30,001 nucleotides of DNA from assembly GCA_036897485.1 (NCBI GenBank), contig JAYMTF010000803.1:1-30001 (forward strand), given 5' to 3'. Origin of the DNA: Pelargonium nanum. Its lineage: Eukaryota; Streptophyta; Magnoliopsida; Geraniales; Geraniaceae. Under the pieces are notes generated by a model. That model worked only from the letters and a program-made list of their open reading frames with translations. It was not told where the DNA came from and ran no database searches. Of this stretch, positions 12,071 to 22,699 are shown one piece after another (position 1 is the first letter of the stretch; every line of letters starts with the position of its first letter). Position numbers and translations under genes: made by a program.

Positions 12071-12440
12071 ATAATTAAGAAACTACTAATGGATCAACAC
12101 AAAATTTGGTGTACTATAAAGCAAATGAAAGTTAAATTATATGAAGCGTACAAGAATTTAGCTGAGCCATCAATCAAGAAAGAAACATCGGCATTGATAA
12201 CTATCACCAACCCAATTTCTTGTATTTTAAATACTCAAATGGGTTGTCTTAAAGTAACAGCCTTCACGCTACTTTCTTTCCTTTTTCTTTCTCCTTCCAA
12301 TTTCCATCTCCATGTGCACTTTTTCTCCTCAACCAAACACCTGCCTAAAATAATTATACTACTAGCTAGCTACTACTAATTAAAGACTATCTCATTTTAT
12401 AGAAGAAGCTATAAATAACAATAATGATAAAATGGCTTAA

Positions 12441-12836
12441 CTATACAGCATTTTGGTTCTCAGATCCGTAGATGTGAATCAATCTCTGCAAAACCACCAC
12501 CTGGGTCCTCAACAGCAGGATATAATCTGCTGTTTCTTGGAACAACTGGTCATGAGCTGCAGCTTTCACGACCACATTCTGGTTCTTCTCCGAACCTGCG
12601 GGAATGAGGTTCTTGAGAGCCTCCAGCTTGTCGGAGACATCGTCGTCATCGTCGCCGTCGATGATCTTGGACTTGGTGATGCACGTGCGCCTCCCTCCAT
12701 TACAGCCCCTCCGAGCCCTGCATGCATGTGACCTCTTCTGCTGATGAGCTCTTCTCTGTAGATGACATGATCTTCTGGTTCGTGGAGGTGATGAGCATTT
12801 CAGCTTCTTTGAGATTGAGCTCATGGTCATGGTCAT
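12441..12836 (-). CDS. Small atypical bHLH transcription regulator, UPBEAT1/PAR1-like
   Basis: Intronless, 131 residues from the ATG at 12836. The N-terminal half is rich in Arg, His and Cys (about 18-52). A run of five Asp (62-66) precedes helix 1 (KLEALKNLIP, about 70-79), then a loop and helix 2 (LFQETADYILLLRTQ, about 98-112, continuing to 120). The helix pair closely resembles UPBEAT1 and PAR1-class plant bHLH proteins. These dimerise and act in root-growth/redox control (UPB1) or as non-DNA-binding inhibitors (PAR1). The His-Glu-Arg motif of canonical DNA-binding basic regions is not visible. A longer frame reaches an ATG at 12923, but those 29 codons look like a CT-rich leader close to the TATA-like box, so I prefer 12836. 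Two further in-frame ATGs lie at codons 3 and 5. UPB1 versus PAR1 orthology is unresolved. Confidence 0.8.
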   Translation of the reverse strand: MTMTMSSISKKLKCSSPPRTRRSCHLQRRAHQQKRSHACRARRGCNGGRRTCITKSKIIDGDDDDDVSDKLEALKNLIPAGSEKNQNVVVKAAAHDQLFQETADYILLLRTQVVVLQRLIHIYGSENQNAV

Positions 12837-12940
12837 CAGAAGATCAGATGTGTGTGTTTTTTTTTGGAGAGGAGAGAGAGAGAGGAGAGGAAGAGAATGG
12901 TTGAAGAGGAATGTAGGGAACAAGAAGATTGAGGTGTGTG

Positions 12941-12950
12941 TTATAATAAG
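12941..12950 (-). promoter_or_regulatory. TATA-like box of the bHLH gene
   Basis: Minus-strand CTTATTATAA lies about 105 bases before the preferred ATG at 12836, leaving a roughly 75-base CT-rich leader. Position and sequence support the shorter start. Confidence 0.4.
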
Positions 12951-15171
12951 GTGAGGAAAGGGAATTTTGGGGTTTAAGTAATGGTTTTGTTAAAGTTTGC
13001 CACTTTCTTTCTTGCTTATTACAGAATTGCCATATCTATGTACTTTCTTATTTATCATCACAAAATCATGCTAATTTTACTATTTTATTACTACTATTTA
13101 TCATTGTATACCATTCTTATTGATTAGTTAGCATATGCGGTATTATTATTAGACCAGATTCGGTTAAAGTCAACTATGTCGCCCCAAAAATCACAATATT
13201 GTTGTAATATGTGACGTCTAGAACGTCATCCCAACCGTTAAAAAGTCAAAGTGAGAAATTAAATAATCAAATAGTTTTCACGCTCAACTCTCGCCTCCCA
13301 AAAGGCAAACGCTCAAGGTCATCACCCAAAAACCTAAGAGATGCACATGAGGGCGTCACCCCACCTAGATCCCAAACAAGAACCGACTCTCTAAAAATGA
13401 CTCATCACAGGTAGAGCGAAAGGGACATTGCGAGCTGGAACGAAGAGTTATAAAGCCACTGAAATCTCCAACAAAATGAAACACTAGGACGTTGCACGAA
13501 GTGGTAGGCACTCTTAGGAACTTTAAATCATTCCATAATTCTTAAATGGCACAAAGATGTTCCAAAACTTGTGTCTCGATCGTATATACCATGTCCAAAA
13601 AGGTAGAACTCGATCTCACAATGGTTCAAAATAAATCTCATATCATCAACAATCATTCACACGTTGCGAATAAAAAAAGAAATCTCATGCATGTGATTCA
13701 ATAATCAATAAATCCTTACACTCGTCGTAAATCACTCATACAAAAATAAAAAAAGAAGAACATCTTTTGACCCTTATCTCTTACATTCACGACTTCAAAG
13801 AAACAAGAACAGTGAAATAAATGAGAGGTGGGGTTTGTTGTTTAAATTGATTCAGATCATCACAAACACAAATTGAATCAAAATAAAGTCATGTGTACAA
13901 CCTTTCTCTTTTTGCATATCACAATAAGTTTTTCAAATTAAAGACAACTATATATCAAAAAGTTCCATCACCTTGGAAGTCTTAAATAGTAAATATCCAG
14001 TAAAAACTACAAGTTTATTACAGTATCTAACTCAAATCTATATAGATTTTTTAACTTTTAAAATTCAATAGATCGACAAGAAAAAGAATTGTTGTATTTA
14101 AAATGAAGTGGACAAAGAATCAATTAATCTGAAAATTACAGTTTTGTTTCTATTAATGGGTTGTTAAGTAAACCCCACAAAATTTGAATGGCTGTGATGA
14201 AACTTAAATGGGCCAGATCATTTAAATAGGTAACATGGCGATGGACCATACGATATGAATAGTGGGACCTAACTCAGTGGATCATTTGCAGAACTTTTGG
14301 TAATGGGATCGGACACATCCTTGTATCTCTGTACAGATATTTGTGTTCCCCATCAGAATGGAGGGTCTTTTTGGTAATTTCACAGAGAAAATGACTCCAA
14401 ATTCGCATCTCAATGGAAAAGAGAAAGCGAGAAGGAGGCACAACTTGCGAGCTACAAAGCCTGCCCGCCTGTAACGGCACATGTGAAGTCCCCCAGCTCC
14501 AACTCTTCATTTACCATCTTGCCCCCGTTATTCCTTCGCTTGTCGGGTAAGGATTTTGCAGGCCGTCTTAAAACGAGTGTCTTGTTTTTCTTGAATTTTT
14601 ATCTCAAAATAAATGTGTTAAGTCTTCTATAGGAAGCTAGTTATGCATGAATTGTCACTAGTATTCAGATGTAAGAGCAAATATATCACACTAACTCTTT
14701 AAAAAAAAAAATAAGAACACTTATTTTTACTGAAAATATAAAAACACTCATTTTAAAACAGAGAAAGTGATAACTAACTTATTTGACAAATATTGTTGAT
14801 AATTCATAAAATTATGTCATAACTCATACGTTGATGAAGATGTTGTGAGTCAAAAGTTGAGATGTATACTAGCAAGATTAGTCAATCTGATTGACAGACA
14901 TAATCAAAAGTTGAGATAACAAGATTTGACAATCTAGTTGCTAGACATGATCACATGATTTGGAGGCAAAAGTGGAAGTTTAGTGGCCTTTTAGTACATT
15001 CTCATTATACAATTAGATGGTGATGGAATGTATGTTAGAGCATATGAGGTTATTCATTGGACACCAAAATAAAAGGGTATAGTATATAAAAGGAAAACTT
15101 TTATTGTGAAGGTAACTTTGAGAGGGTAGGATGATCCCAAAGAGAGGAAAAAAGGAGCATACGCATAAATT
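12951..15171. other. Gene-poor intergenic region upstream of the bHLH gene
   Basis: No coding region is supported. From about 13195 to 13510 the base composition is less AT-rich, and the block begins with an ACGT-containing near-palindrome (GACGTCTAGAACGTC, 13213-13227). A second less AT-rich block, about 14230-14570, has no frame or RNA structure I recognise. The rest is AT-rich. Confidence 0.4.
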
Positions 15172-15401
15172 AGTAATTAGTGATTCTTTATTTTTTTAAT
15201 AAGCGACGAGATAACAGACCTACAAAGACCAGTGTTTCTCATCCCCTAGTGGGGGCGTCACCCGAGTTAGTTGCTAGTTCACCCTTAAACCCATAAATCC
15301 CACCCCATACCGTCGGCAAGGAGGCTCGAACCTGAGACTTCAAAGGAAATCCAAACCGCATCAACCGCTTGGCCCAACATGCCTTGGCAGTAATTAGTGA
15401 T
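15172..15401 (-). mobile_element. tRNA-derived SINE with 13-bp target-site duplication
   Basis: The element body is 15185-15388 (204 bp), read on the minus strand. An A-box-like TGGGCCAAGCGG (15365-15376) and a B-box GGTTCGAGCC (15323-15332) are spaced as in tRNA-derived RNA polymerase III promoters. A tRNA-unrelated body follows and ends in an A-rich tail (AAAAAAATAAAGA). Identical 13-bp direct repeats AGTAATTAGTGAT flank it at 15172-15184 and 15389-15401. Non-autonomous, mobilised by a LINE. The exact duplication suggests fairly recent insertion. Subfamily not identified. Confidence 0.88.
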
Positions 15402-16257
15402 GATTCAATATTCAACAAGATGCAAATGAGCAAAATAAGGTAGCTAGGTAGGTAGGTGGGAAATGGGAAAAAGAAAAGGGAGGGGCAAAAGGGTAAAAGA
15501 GGAGGAGTGGCTTCCCAAAAGGGTGCATGTGAAGATGAGATGGGCACATGGTGGGGAGGGAGCACATGGAAATGCAAGTGTTTGGATTGGAGTGTAGCTT
15601 GCTATATGGGATTGTGGAGGGTGAAGATGGAAATGTGCATGTGACAAAGCTAGCTTGTGTGTTGTGACTTGTGAGTTGTGACAGTGAAGCAGCAGACCAT
15701 CAATTGTACACCATGTTCTGCACATTCCCTGCATCCTTCTTCTCTCTTCTTTCACTCTCCACCTCCTACCTTTTGCTTTTTCTAATTCTCAATACACTTT
15801 TCTTTTTGTTAAGTCTTAATTTTTCAATTATTATATTATTACTTGATTTTATACACATGTTTTCTCTTCTTTTTGTTTTTGAAAACTTGTTTCCCTCTCA
15901 TTTACCCCGTCCGACATGTGTACCACATGTAACATGTTCTCGCGTGATTATATTCTAAATATTTAATTTAGACAACAGATTATATTTATGATACTGATGA
16001 TACATGAGAATTTATAGTTCATTACGAAATCGTGACATCCACTTTGAAGAATTCATGCATCAAGTCTCTTTTAACAAATCTGAATAAAAGGTGAAATGAA
16101 TTTAAGTCCCTCGAGAAGTGCCAATATGTTGTCCACATTGAAAAAGAGAGGTCTAAGCCGGACAACAAATGAGCCCGCAAAGTTTAGAAATACACAATAA
16201 TGAGACAAAATATACCAAATAGGCAGTTCACGCACCCCGGCCCGGCCACATGCATAT

Positions 16258-16391
16258 CACGTGCTCTACTCATCGCCAATTAGTGAACGACACACATCCC
16301 ACGCGCAGACCCTCGCTGGTGACCAACCACGTCGTTGTTGACGTGGCACATCTCTTCCTCTCGTTGATCTCCAAGTGGCTCCTCCACGTCA
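16258..16391. promoter_or_regulatory. Cluster of ACGT-core (G-box/ABRE-like) sites
   Basis: Within about 130 bp lie CACGTG (near 16259), CCACGTCG (near 16328), GACGTGGC (near 16340) and CCACGTCA (near 16385), in a locally GC-richer stretch. ACGT cores bind bZIP and bHLH factors in plants. No gene start is adjacent, so the role is unknown; it could be a distal element or a remnant of something larger. Confidence 0.35.
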
Positions 16392-18022
16392 CCACCAAGG
16401 CAGCAACCAAAGCATGTGTGTCACCAGTTGCATTTACACCTTCCCGCACGGCCGCACCTGATTAATAGATGGTCTGCCTAGAAATTAAAACAGAGTAGAT
16501 GGTCAAGTTAAATTGTGAGAAGCCTCCATGCATTAACATATTAATTATTAAAAAAATTGTATTTAGTACTAAAGATCCGTAGCTAGGGTCTCATCTCATG
16601 CATGCTAGTGTAAAACACACATTAGCACAACAAAGCACAGACAAACACACATGGAATCACAAAAAGTAGCATATTTAGTTTGATCATAAAATATAACTTT
16701 TGTCTAAAAGAGTACGTTTAGGAATTAAACTAACATTATGAGGTACAATAATGGTGTGTTGGAGGATAAGATTTTCGAGATCCTCTTAGCCTGTATTTTT
16801 CTTTTTCTAACTTATGGAAATCGACTTGAATGTCATAGCAAAATATTAAAGAAATTATATAGTATTCAACAATTAAATTGTAACAAATATGATATTAATT
16901 TCCTAATAATAAAACTCATGAATTTGTGGTTCATGTATGGTAGCATTTTATGCATTTAAAACGTACTCATTGAGAGTGCTCTAATGGGTTGGTGAAGCTT
17001 TTGTTGGTACTAGAAAAAAAGTTAGGTTGGAACAACATAGAAATGTGAATGTACAGAGATAATTTATAAGAATATGAACATAATGTGTGAAATGTCGATG
17101 TAAAAGGCCAAAAGAGAGGGGAAGACACACCAGACAATATGAAAACGAGTGTATGGAAGTGAGGGACAAGATGCAGCATAGATTGTGACGTAACATCTTT
17201 TTTGGTTCCATTTTTATTCCATTCTTTTAATTTCTGATTTTTGAAATTTTGATTTGTAAACCAGGAATGTCCAGGATTACGACCGACTTTTATACTGTTG
17301 ATTAAAACTTTGATTGCGGAAGTGGGACAATAATATCACTCTGTGTACTCTAATATATCTTATGCGCAATGATATTTGCAAGTGGATTATATATACAAGA
17401 TAAGTCAGTGATGATTATGAAACCAACAACAGAATAAAATTAATCAAGTCAATATGCTAAATATCTACTTATTCAATACATAATAGTACGAGAAAATAGA
17501 AAATATAATTATGCCAATAAAAGAACGACTATGGTTCAAAAGAAATACTTTAATAAACAATTAGAGAGAAGAGAAATAACAAATTAGAAATTTTAATTTT
17601 TTTTAGACATAACATATCTCATTAATTAATAATATATATTACATGTTAATGCTATTAATTTGTAAAGATGTACTTAAAAAGAATGTTTAAGGACATGCAA
17701 ATATAATATACACACATAGGTTTTGAGGTTTAATTAGTTGATAAGTGAGAGTGATGTGGCAATTAGAGTTTATTCCTTTTGTATTGTTATTGGACAGAGG
17801 AAGTGAAATTGAAAATGATGATACGGGAAAAGAGAAACCACATATGACCCACTTGTTTTGTCTAACGTGCAACATCTCTACATTTTCTTTCTTGAATTTC
17901 TTAATTTTATCAAAATATACATTTATTTATTGTAACGTTGGATCTGTCACAAATATACATATGTTAATGAACTCTAATGTCCCCACCACGAGATATCACT
18001 TGTAAGATTGCTGCCTCCCAAC

Positions 18023-18039
18023 CACGTGTATAACACGTG
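18023..18039. promoter_or_regulatory. Paired G-boxes, 11 bp apart
   Basis: CACGTG at 18023-18028 and again at 18034-18039, start-to-start 11 bp, about one helical turn. G-boxes are bound by bHLH and bZIP dimers. The pair is about 570 bp beyond the stop codon of UGT gene A, not in an obvious promoter, so function is uncertain. Confidence 0.4.
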
Positions 18040-18611
18040 TGTGCATCTCTTTCCTCGGTGAACTAAAATAAAAATCTTCTAATTAATGCAATGTCATGTA
18101 TCATTTTCTGGACCAAGAGAAAATCACAAATCACAAATTTTTCGAAGTAAATAAAATTTAATCGCTGGATAAATGGTAATTAGACGTGTAAAATCAAATA
18201 GCCATATTTATTCGACTATAAATTTCTCATCTTATAAGTTTGTGAGAAAAATTGAGATTTTAAGTGCATGACAATTGACAACCATCGTCTTTGACGTTTG
18301 ATTGACGATGCACGAGCAACGAATGTTACGAGACTATGATGACAACTAGTGCTCAACGATACTTATTCTTGAGATGTTCAATCAACAATGCGCAAAGAAA
18401 ACGTAACGCAAATGAAACGCGTGTCATGAGGACTATTTTATCTTAGTTTATTATATTTGACGTGTTTTTTAAGTATTTTGAGTGTTTGTAGTTTCTTATA
18501 ACCATTACGTAGCAATTGTGAACAAGAGAAAACATAATGTTTATTCATTTATTAATTGTTCTTCAATTCATTTCCAAGTTTGAAACTATATATAATCTTA
18601 TAATTTGCGCG

Positions 18612-20069
18612 CTATGCCTTCTTCATCCATTGGATGAAGTTGTTCATGTTCTTGTTGGAGCAGCCATTTTCTTTGACGTTGCTCACAGTTCTTTTCTTGA
18701 TATCAGAAGCTATTGCTTTGAAATTTCCATCACAGAGCAATTGATCCACCTTGTTCTTGATTTCCTCTCGCAGGATGATCCCATTTTGGTCTTTGTCAAA
18801 ATTGAGCCCAACCTTCCAAATATCACAAATATAAGTCTCATTAAGGAACTGATCAGCAAAGTAAGGCCAGCACAAGAAAGGCACTCCATTGCTTATGCCT
18901 TCCATTGTTGAGTTCCAACCACAATGGCTCATAAAGCAAGCTATTGAAGAATGGCTCAGAACCTTCACTTGTGGTGCCCAACCCACCATCTTTCCGCGAC
19001 TCGCTACTCTGTCCACAAATCCTTTTGGGTAGGCCTCATTGGTCTCCTCTGTAATATCTGGCCTCACAACCCATAGGAATGGTCTATTGGACAGTTCAAG
19101 CCCCAGAGCTAGTTCTTGGAACTGCTTCTTGTCAAAAACTGTGAAGCTCCCAAATGCAACATATATGACTGAATTGGGTTCTTGTTGGTCCAGCCATTTG
19201 AGACAGCTTGAGTCCTCTGGCCAGAAGTGACCAGCCAAACCTCCAAGCTGTTTTCTTGCAGAAAGTGGACCTATTGGAATGGTCTGTGGAGCCAAGGCAA
19301 ATGCTGCAGGCTCAAGATCATGGGTTGAGTTACAAATAAGCCAATCTGCTAGCTTCACTGCTTTGTTGTTACTTAACATAACATCCAATACAATTTTCTG
19401 TGCTGTTAAGTCACCTATGCAAGCCCATACAAAGTTTGCTGGATTCATGACTGGCATGTTTGATGACAATTGAACCATCTCATGTTTCAGTGGAGTACCT
19501 GTGCATAATTATAAAATTCAAATTGTTAGTCTTTTTGATTATTTGAATTGCATGTTCATGTTTCAGTGGAGTTCATGTGTCTCACCTTCATGATCAATTA
19601 CTCCATCATCTATCAGCTGTGGGATGCTGAAACCTAAGGCCAACAGCGAGGCTGCTGCGGGCCAGAAGGCAGCTCGTTTAATTCCCATCTTTGCTGCCAC
19701 TTCCAGTGCCCATCCCATGCACATATCAGCTACTACACAAGTGATCTCATCATTACTCTCTGTACCATTGATCTCCTCAATTAGCTCCTCCAGCTTCCCG
19801 GGCATGACTCGCAAGAATGCTTCAGTTAGCTTCCCTATCTGGTTTCTGTCCTCGTCAAGTTCCATACCATCTGGTATAGAGACCATACGTATCTGATCTC
19901 CTACATCGCCTTTCTTTGCCAATGCATTCATTACCCGCTTGTGATTGAACTCTGAGTTAACAAATGTGACATTGAATCCGTCTTTGATGAAGCATTGTGA
20001 GAGCTCCATCATGGGAATTACATGTCCCTGAGCTGGATAGGGAATGACTAGAACATGTGGATTGCCCAT
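18612..20069 (-). CDS. UGT83A1-like UDP-glucosyltransferase, gene A
   Basis: Exon 1 20069-19586 and exon 2 19498-18612, intron 19585-19499 (GT-AG), join to 456 residues. The family transfers sugar, usually glucose from UDP-glucose, to small plant metabolites in the cytosol; rice UGT83A1 acts on flavonoids and monolignols. Catalytic His16 lies in PYPAQGHVIP, and the partner Asp is probably 115 (VADMCMGW). The 44-residue PSPG sugar-donor box is 335-378, starting WAPQ, with HCGWNS and ending in Gln378, which favours UDP-glucose. Its HSSI has Ser where genes B and C have the common Pro. There is no signal peptide or membrane segment, as expected. The intron splits the Gly162 codon at the same place as in genes B and C. 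It is closest to gene C. The substrate cannot be told from sequence. Confidence 0.92.
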
Positions 20070-20138
20070 ATCTTCTACTTATCTGACTCAGATAAGATAT
20101 AATAGTTTAAAGTACTTGTTAAGTTTCAGTTCATGTCA

Positions 20139-20146
20139 CTTTTATA
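20139..20146 (-). promoter_or_regulatory. TATA box of UGT gene A
   Basis: Minus-strand TATAAAAG, preceded by CTCCC, lies about 70 bases before the ATG. Genes B and C have a CCTATA-type box at nearly the same distance. Confidence 0.65.
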
Positions 20147-20159
20147 GGGAGCTCTGGAG

Positions 20160-21154
20160 AGCTGTGTCTGAGGAATTCATGCTCATGGTGTTTTTTTTCA
20201 TGTGGTTTGCTGTGATTGGAGTCTTGTGGTTGGGTGATAGACTAATTCTACTAAAGTTGTTTAGTTGTTGTTTTGTTATGCAAGTTTGTAGCTTATTGTT
20301 TGGTTTAGTTACATTGTCTTTATATGCCTATTTCCTCTTTGCACTCATTGGTTCATGTTGTTACATTGCTTTGGTAATACCATTTAGCCAATCAGTGAAA
20401 GCAGAACTGTTGAACCAAGATTCTGTTACAAAATCATTGTTATGTTCTCCATTGCATTAACATTAACATGCAATATATGGTATCTAATTTGAAAGATTCT
20501 GTTCATAAGAAACTTCAGTTGTAAATCAGAAGTAGAGTAGAGGACAACCAAAAGAGAGCCATGAACTATATGAAACTGTGGTAAATAACGAAAAAAACCA
20601 AACAAATCAGCCAAAAGAGAGAATACAGATAAAGTTCTTGTGTTCTAGGCAGTCTATGACTTTTTTTTTAAAAGTTTTAATCTTTAAGTGTTCATAATTT
20701 TCATCATTTGTAAAGGCTCTTGTGTTTGGCAAACTAGTCTTGTTTGTCATTGTTACTATGAATTAAGCATGTAAGTTGAGATATCAATTTCAAAAAGAAT
20801 ATATTACTATTACTGGTGTTTGTATCTATGACAGAACATTGGTTTCATGATTCCAATTGAGTAGGACCAAACAAAGTAACTATGCTTAGTTTTCTGCTAT
20901 CAGTTCTATGTATAATCTTATCAATCCTTCAAAATTATCTATTCATATTAAATAAAGAAAGATATCAGAATAGATTTATGATTATTCCACAATGCAGTGT
21001 GCAGAATCTGTGTTGTGGAGCTGATATGCCATGAAGAAGCAGAATGGAAGTTTTTATTTATTTCACAATTGTTGAACACTTGAACCAAAGAGGTGATTAA
21101 AATCCAGAAAACTAATACAGTGCATGAAAAACTTAACTTCACTCCTATTCTATA
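20160..21154. other. Intergenic between UGT genes A and B
   Basis: It contains gene A's upstream region and gene B's downstream region. No gene is supported. About 20806-21015 has a diverged copy at 25645-25890 (listed separately), which marks it as the ancestral 3' flank of a B-type UGT. Confidence 0.5.
20806..21015. repeat. 3' flank of UGT gene B, also present at 25645-25890
   Basis: The sequence around TATTACTATTACTGGTG, then CAGAACATTGGTTTCATGAT, and further on ATTCCACAAT and GCAGAATCTGTGTT, recurs in the same order and orientation in front of the UGT remnant at 26.2 kb. It is therefore duplicated UGT downstream sequence rather than a mobile repeat. Confidence 0.75.
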
Positions 21155-22605
21155 TTATGGTTTTATCCATTTAACAAAGTTTTGGAAATTATTGTAAGAA
21201 CTGCCACCTTCTCTGGCACTAGCCTTAACCACTTCCTTAAGTTTCAAAGCATTGGCTATTAGTTCCTCATTGCCCACAAGTTGCTCCACCTTGTTCTTGA
21301 TTTCTTGTCCTGTGATGATCCCACTTTGGTTTCTTTGAAGCCCCAGCCCAACCTTCCAAGTGTCACATATATAGGTCTCGTTAAAGAACTGGTCCGCGAA
21401 GTAAGGCCAGCACAAGAAAGGTACCCCATTGCACACTCCTTCCATTGTTGAGTTCCAACCGCAATGGCTTACAAAGCAAGCAATGGAAGGATGAGCCAAC
21501 ACCTTCTGTTGAGGCGCCCAGCCTACCATTCTGCCTCGCCTCCCGACTCTGTCTTCAAACCCTTCCGGGTAGTGATCAAACTTTCCATCTGCAATATCTG
21601 GCCTCACAACCCACAAGAACAGATGGTTCGAGAGCTCGAGCCCCAGAGCTAGTTCTTGGAACTGTTTGGGGTCAAAAACTGTGAAGCTGCCAAAGGCAAT
21701 GTATATAACCGAGCGAGGAGGCTGCTGGTCTAGCCATTGTAAACAAGTAGAGTCTTCTGGCCAGAAGTGTCCTGCAGAATCTCCTCCAAGCCTGTTACTT
21801 GCCAATAGAGGACCTATAGGCAGGATTGTTGTAGCCAAATTGAATGCTGCAGGCTCAAGCTCATAAGCTGAGTTGCAAATCACCCAATCTGCCAATTTTA
21901 CTGTTTTGTTGTTTCTAGCCAAAAGATCAAATGTGTTTTTCTCAATGTCCTTGTTTCCAATTGATGCCCAGCCAAAGTTTGCTGTGTTCATGGGAGGCAT
22001 GGTCGGCGACAACTTAATCATCTGGTTCTTCGTGGGACGTCCTACAAACAAAACATCAATTTGAATCTAAGAAAACTTCATGAGGAGCATATATATTTAA
22101 CTCTAAAACACAAGTCCTCACCATCAGTATCAATGATTCCTTCATCTATCAACTTGGGGATATTAAATGTGAGGACTAACAAAGCTGCTGCTGCAGAGCA
22201 AAAGGCGGCTCGCTGAATGCTCTTCTTCTCAGCAATTTCCATGGCCCATCCAAGACCCTGATCGGCTACGATGCAGCTGATCTCATCACTGTCTGTCCCA
22301 TTTATTTGTTCAATCAGTTCTTCAACTTTTCCTGGAATGAACTTCAAGACTGCTTCAGATAACTTCCCTGGGATCTTCCTGTCCGCGGAGTCCAGACCAT
22401 CTGAGATCGAAACAAGGCGAATTTGATCCCCAATGTAACAGCATTCCTTGGATGCCAAGGCATTCTTTACGCGCTCGTGATGATACTCTGTGTTTACAAA
22501 TGTGACTTTGATGCCATGATTGACTAAGCATTGTGAAAGCTCCATGAGAGGAATCACATGACCTTGTGCTGGATAAGGAATGACAAGAACATGTGGATTC
22601 CCCAT
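21155..22605 (-). CDS. UGT83A1-like UDP-glucosyltransferase, gene B
   Basis: Exon 1 22605-22122 and exon 2 22041-21155, with an 80-bp GT-AG intron, join to 456 residues, the same length as genes A and C. Catalytic His16 (PYPAQGHVIP) and probable partner Asp115 (IVADQGLGW) are present. The PSPG box is 336-379, starting WAPQQKVLAHPS, with HCGWNS, and ending in ADQ, consistent with a UDP-glucose donor. It is the most divergent of the three, for example residues 54-58 (ECCYI), an acceptor-side difference from GKDV/GKDA-type loops in A and C, and a distinct stretch after WVVRPDI. That makes a different acceptor substrate plausible. The remnant at 26.2 kb resembles this gene (shared VCNGVPFLCW). 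All key residues are intact, so it is presumed functional. Confidence 0.92.
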
Positions 22606-22675
22606 AAATCCTACTTGTAATTAATTTGTATCTTGCTTAATTTCTTGTTCTCTGTCTGCATAATTAGCTCTTGAG

Positions 22676-22684
22676 TACATATAG
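22676..22684 (-). promoter_or_regulatory. TATA box of UGT gene B
   Basis: Minus-strand CTATATGTA, preceded by CCC, lies about 75 bases before the ATG, in register with the boxes of genes A and C. Confidence 0.55.
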
Positions 22685-22699
22685 GGGAGTTTTTGTTAG

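Larger units (their letters stand above)
10441..12440. other. Intergenic region, hnRNP-Q-like to bHLH gene
   Basis: No gene is supported. It holds a (TA)n/(CA)n-type simple repeat around 11569-11626 and the diverged tandem repeat at about 11660-12070. The part nearest the bHLH stop is its probable 3' UTR and downstream region. Long open frames here have no recognisable motif. Confidence 0.5.
15402..18611. other. Gene-poor intergenic region, SINE to UGT gene A
   Basis: No gene is supported. It contains a GC-richer block with several ACGT cores (16220-16460) and a double G-box (18023-18039), both listed separately. Hydrophobic open frames such as that near 15671-15958 lack family motifs. The last few hundred bases are probably the 3' UTR and downstream region of UGT gene A. 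Confidence 0.45.

Noticed and set aside
12453-12731. 92-codon plus-strand frame over the bHLH gene
   Set aside because: It is antisense to the bHLH coding sequence and shows no domain; the minus frame has the clear HLH.
14230-14570. Less AT-rich block that might be an exon or non-coding RNA
   Set aside because: No frame with domain features, no convincing splice partner and no stable hairpin recognised by eye.
15671-15958. Hydrophobic 95-codon frame that could look like a membrane or signal peptide
   Set aside because: T-rich intergenic DNA gives Leu/Phe/Ser-rich frames by chance; no family motif, no promoter and no splice context.
16095-16200. Short words resembling the ends of small LTR-type elements (TRIM-like)
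   Set aside because: No paired terminal repeats or target duplication could be found, so the similarity is too weak to call.
16250-16465. 71-codon frame in the GC-richer island
   Set aside because: No recognisable domain, and the composition is explained by the local GC-rich block.
18537-19473. Plus-strand frames opposite UGT exon 2 (likewise at 21445-22064 and 28372-28726)
   Set aside because: They are antisense shadows that recur in all three UGT genes because the sense codons are conserved.
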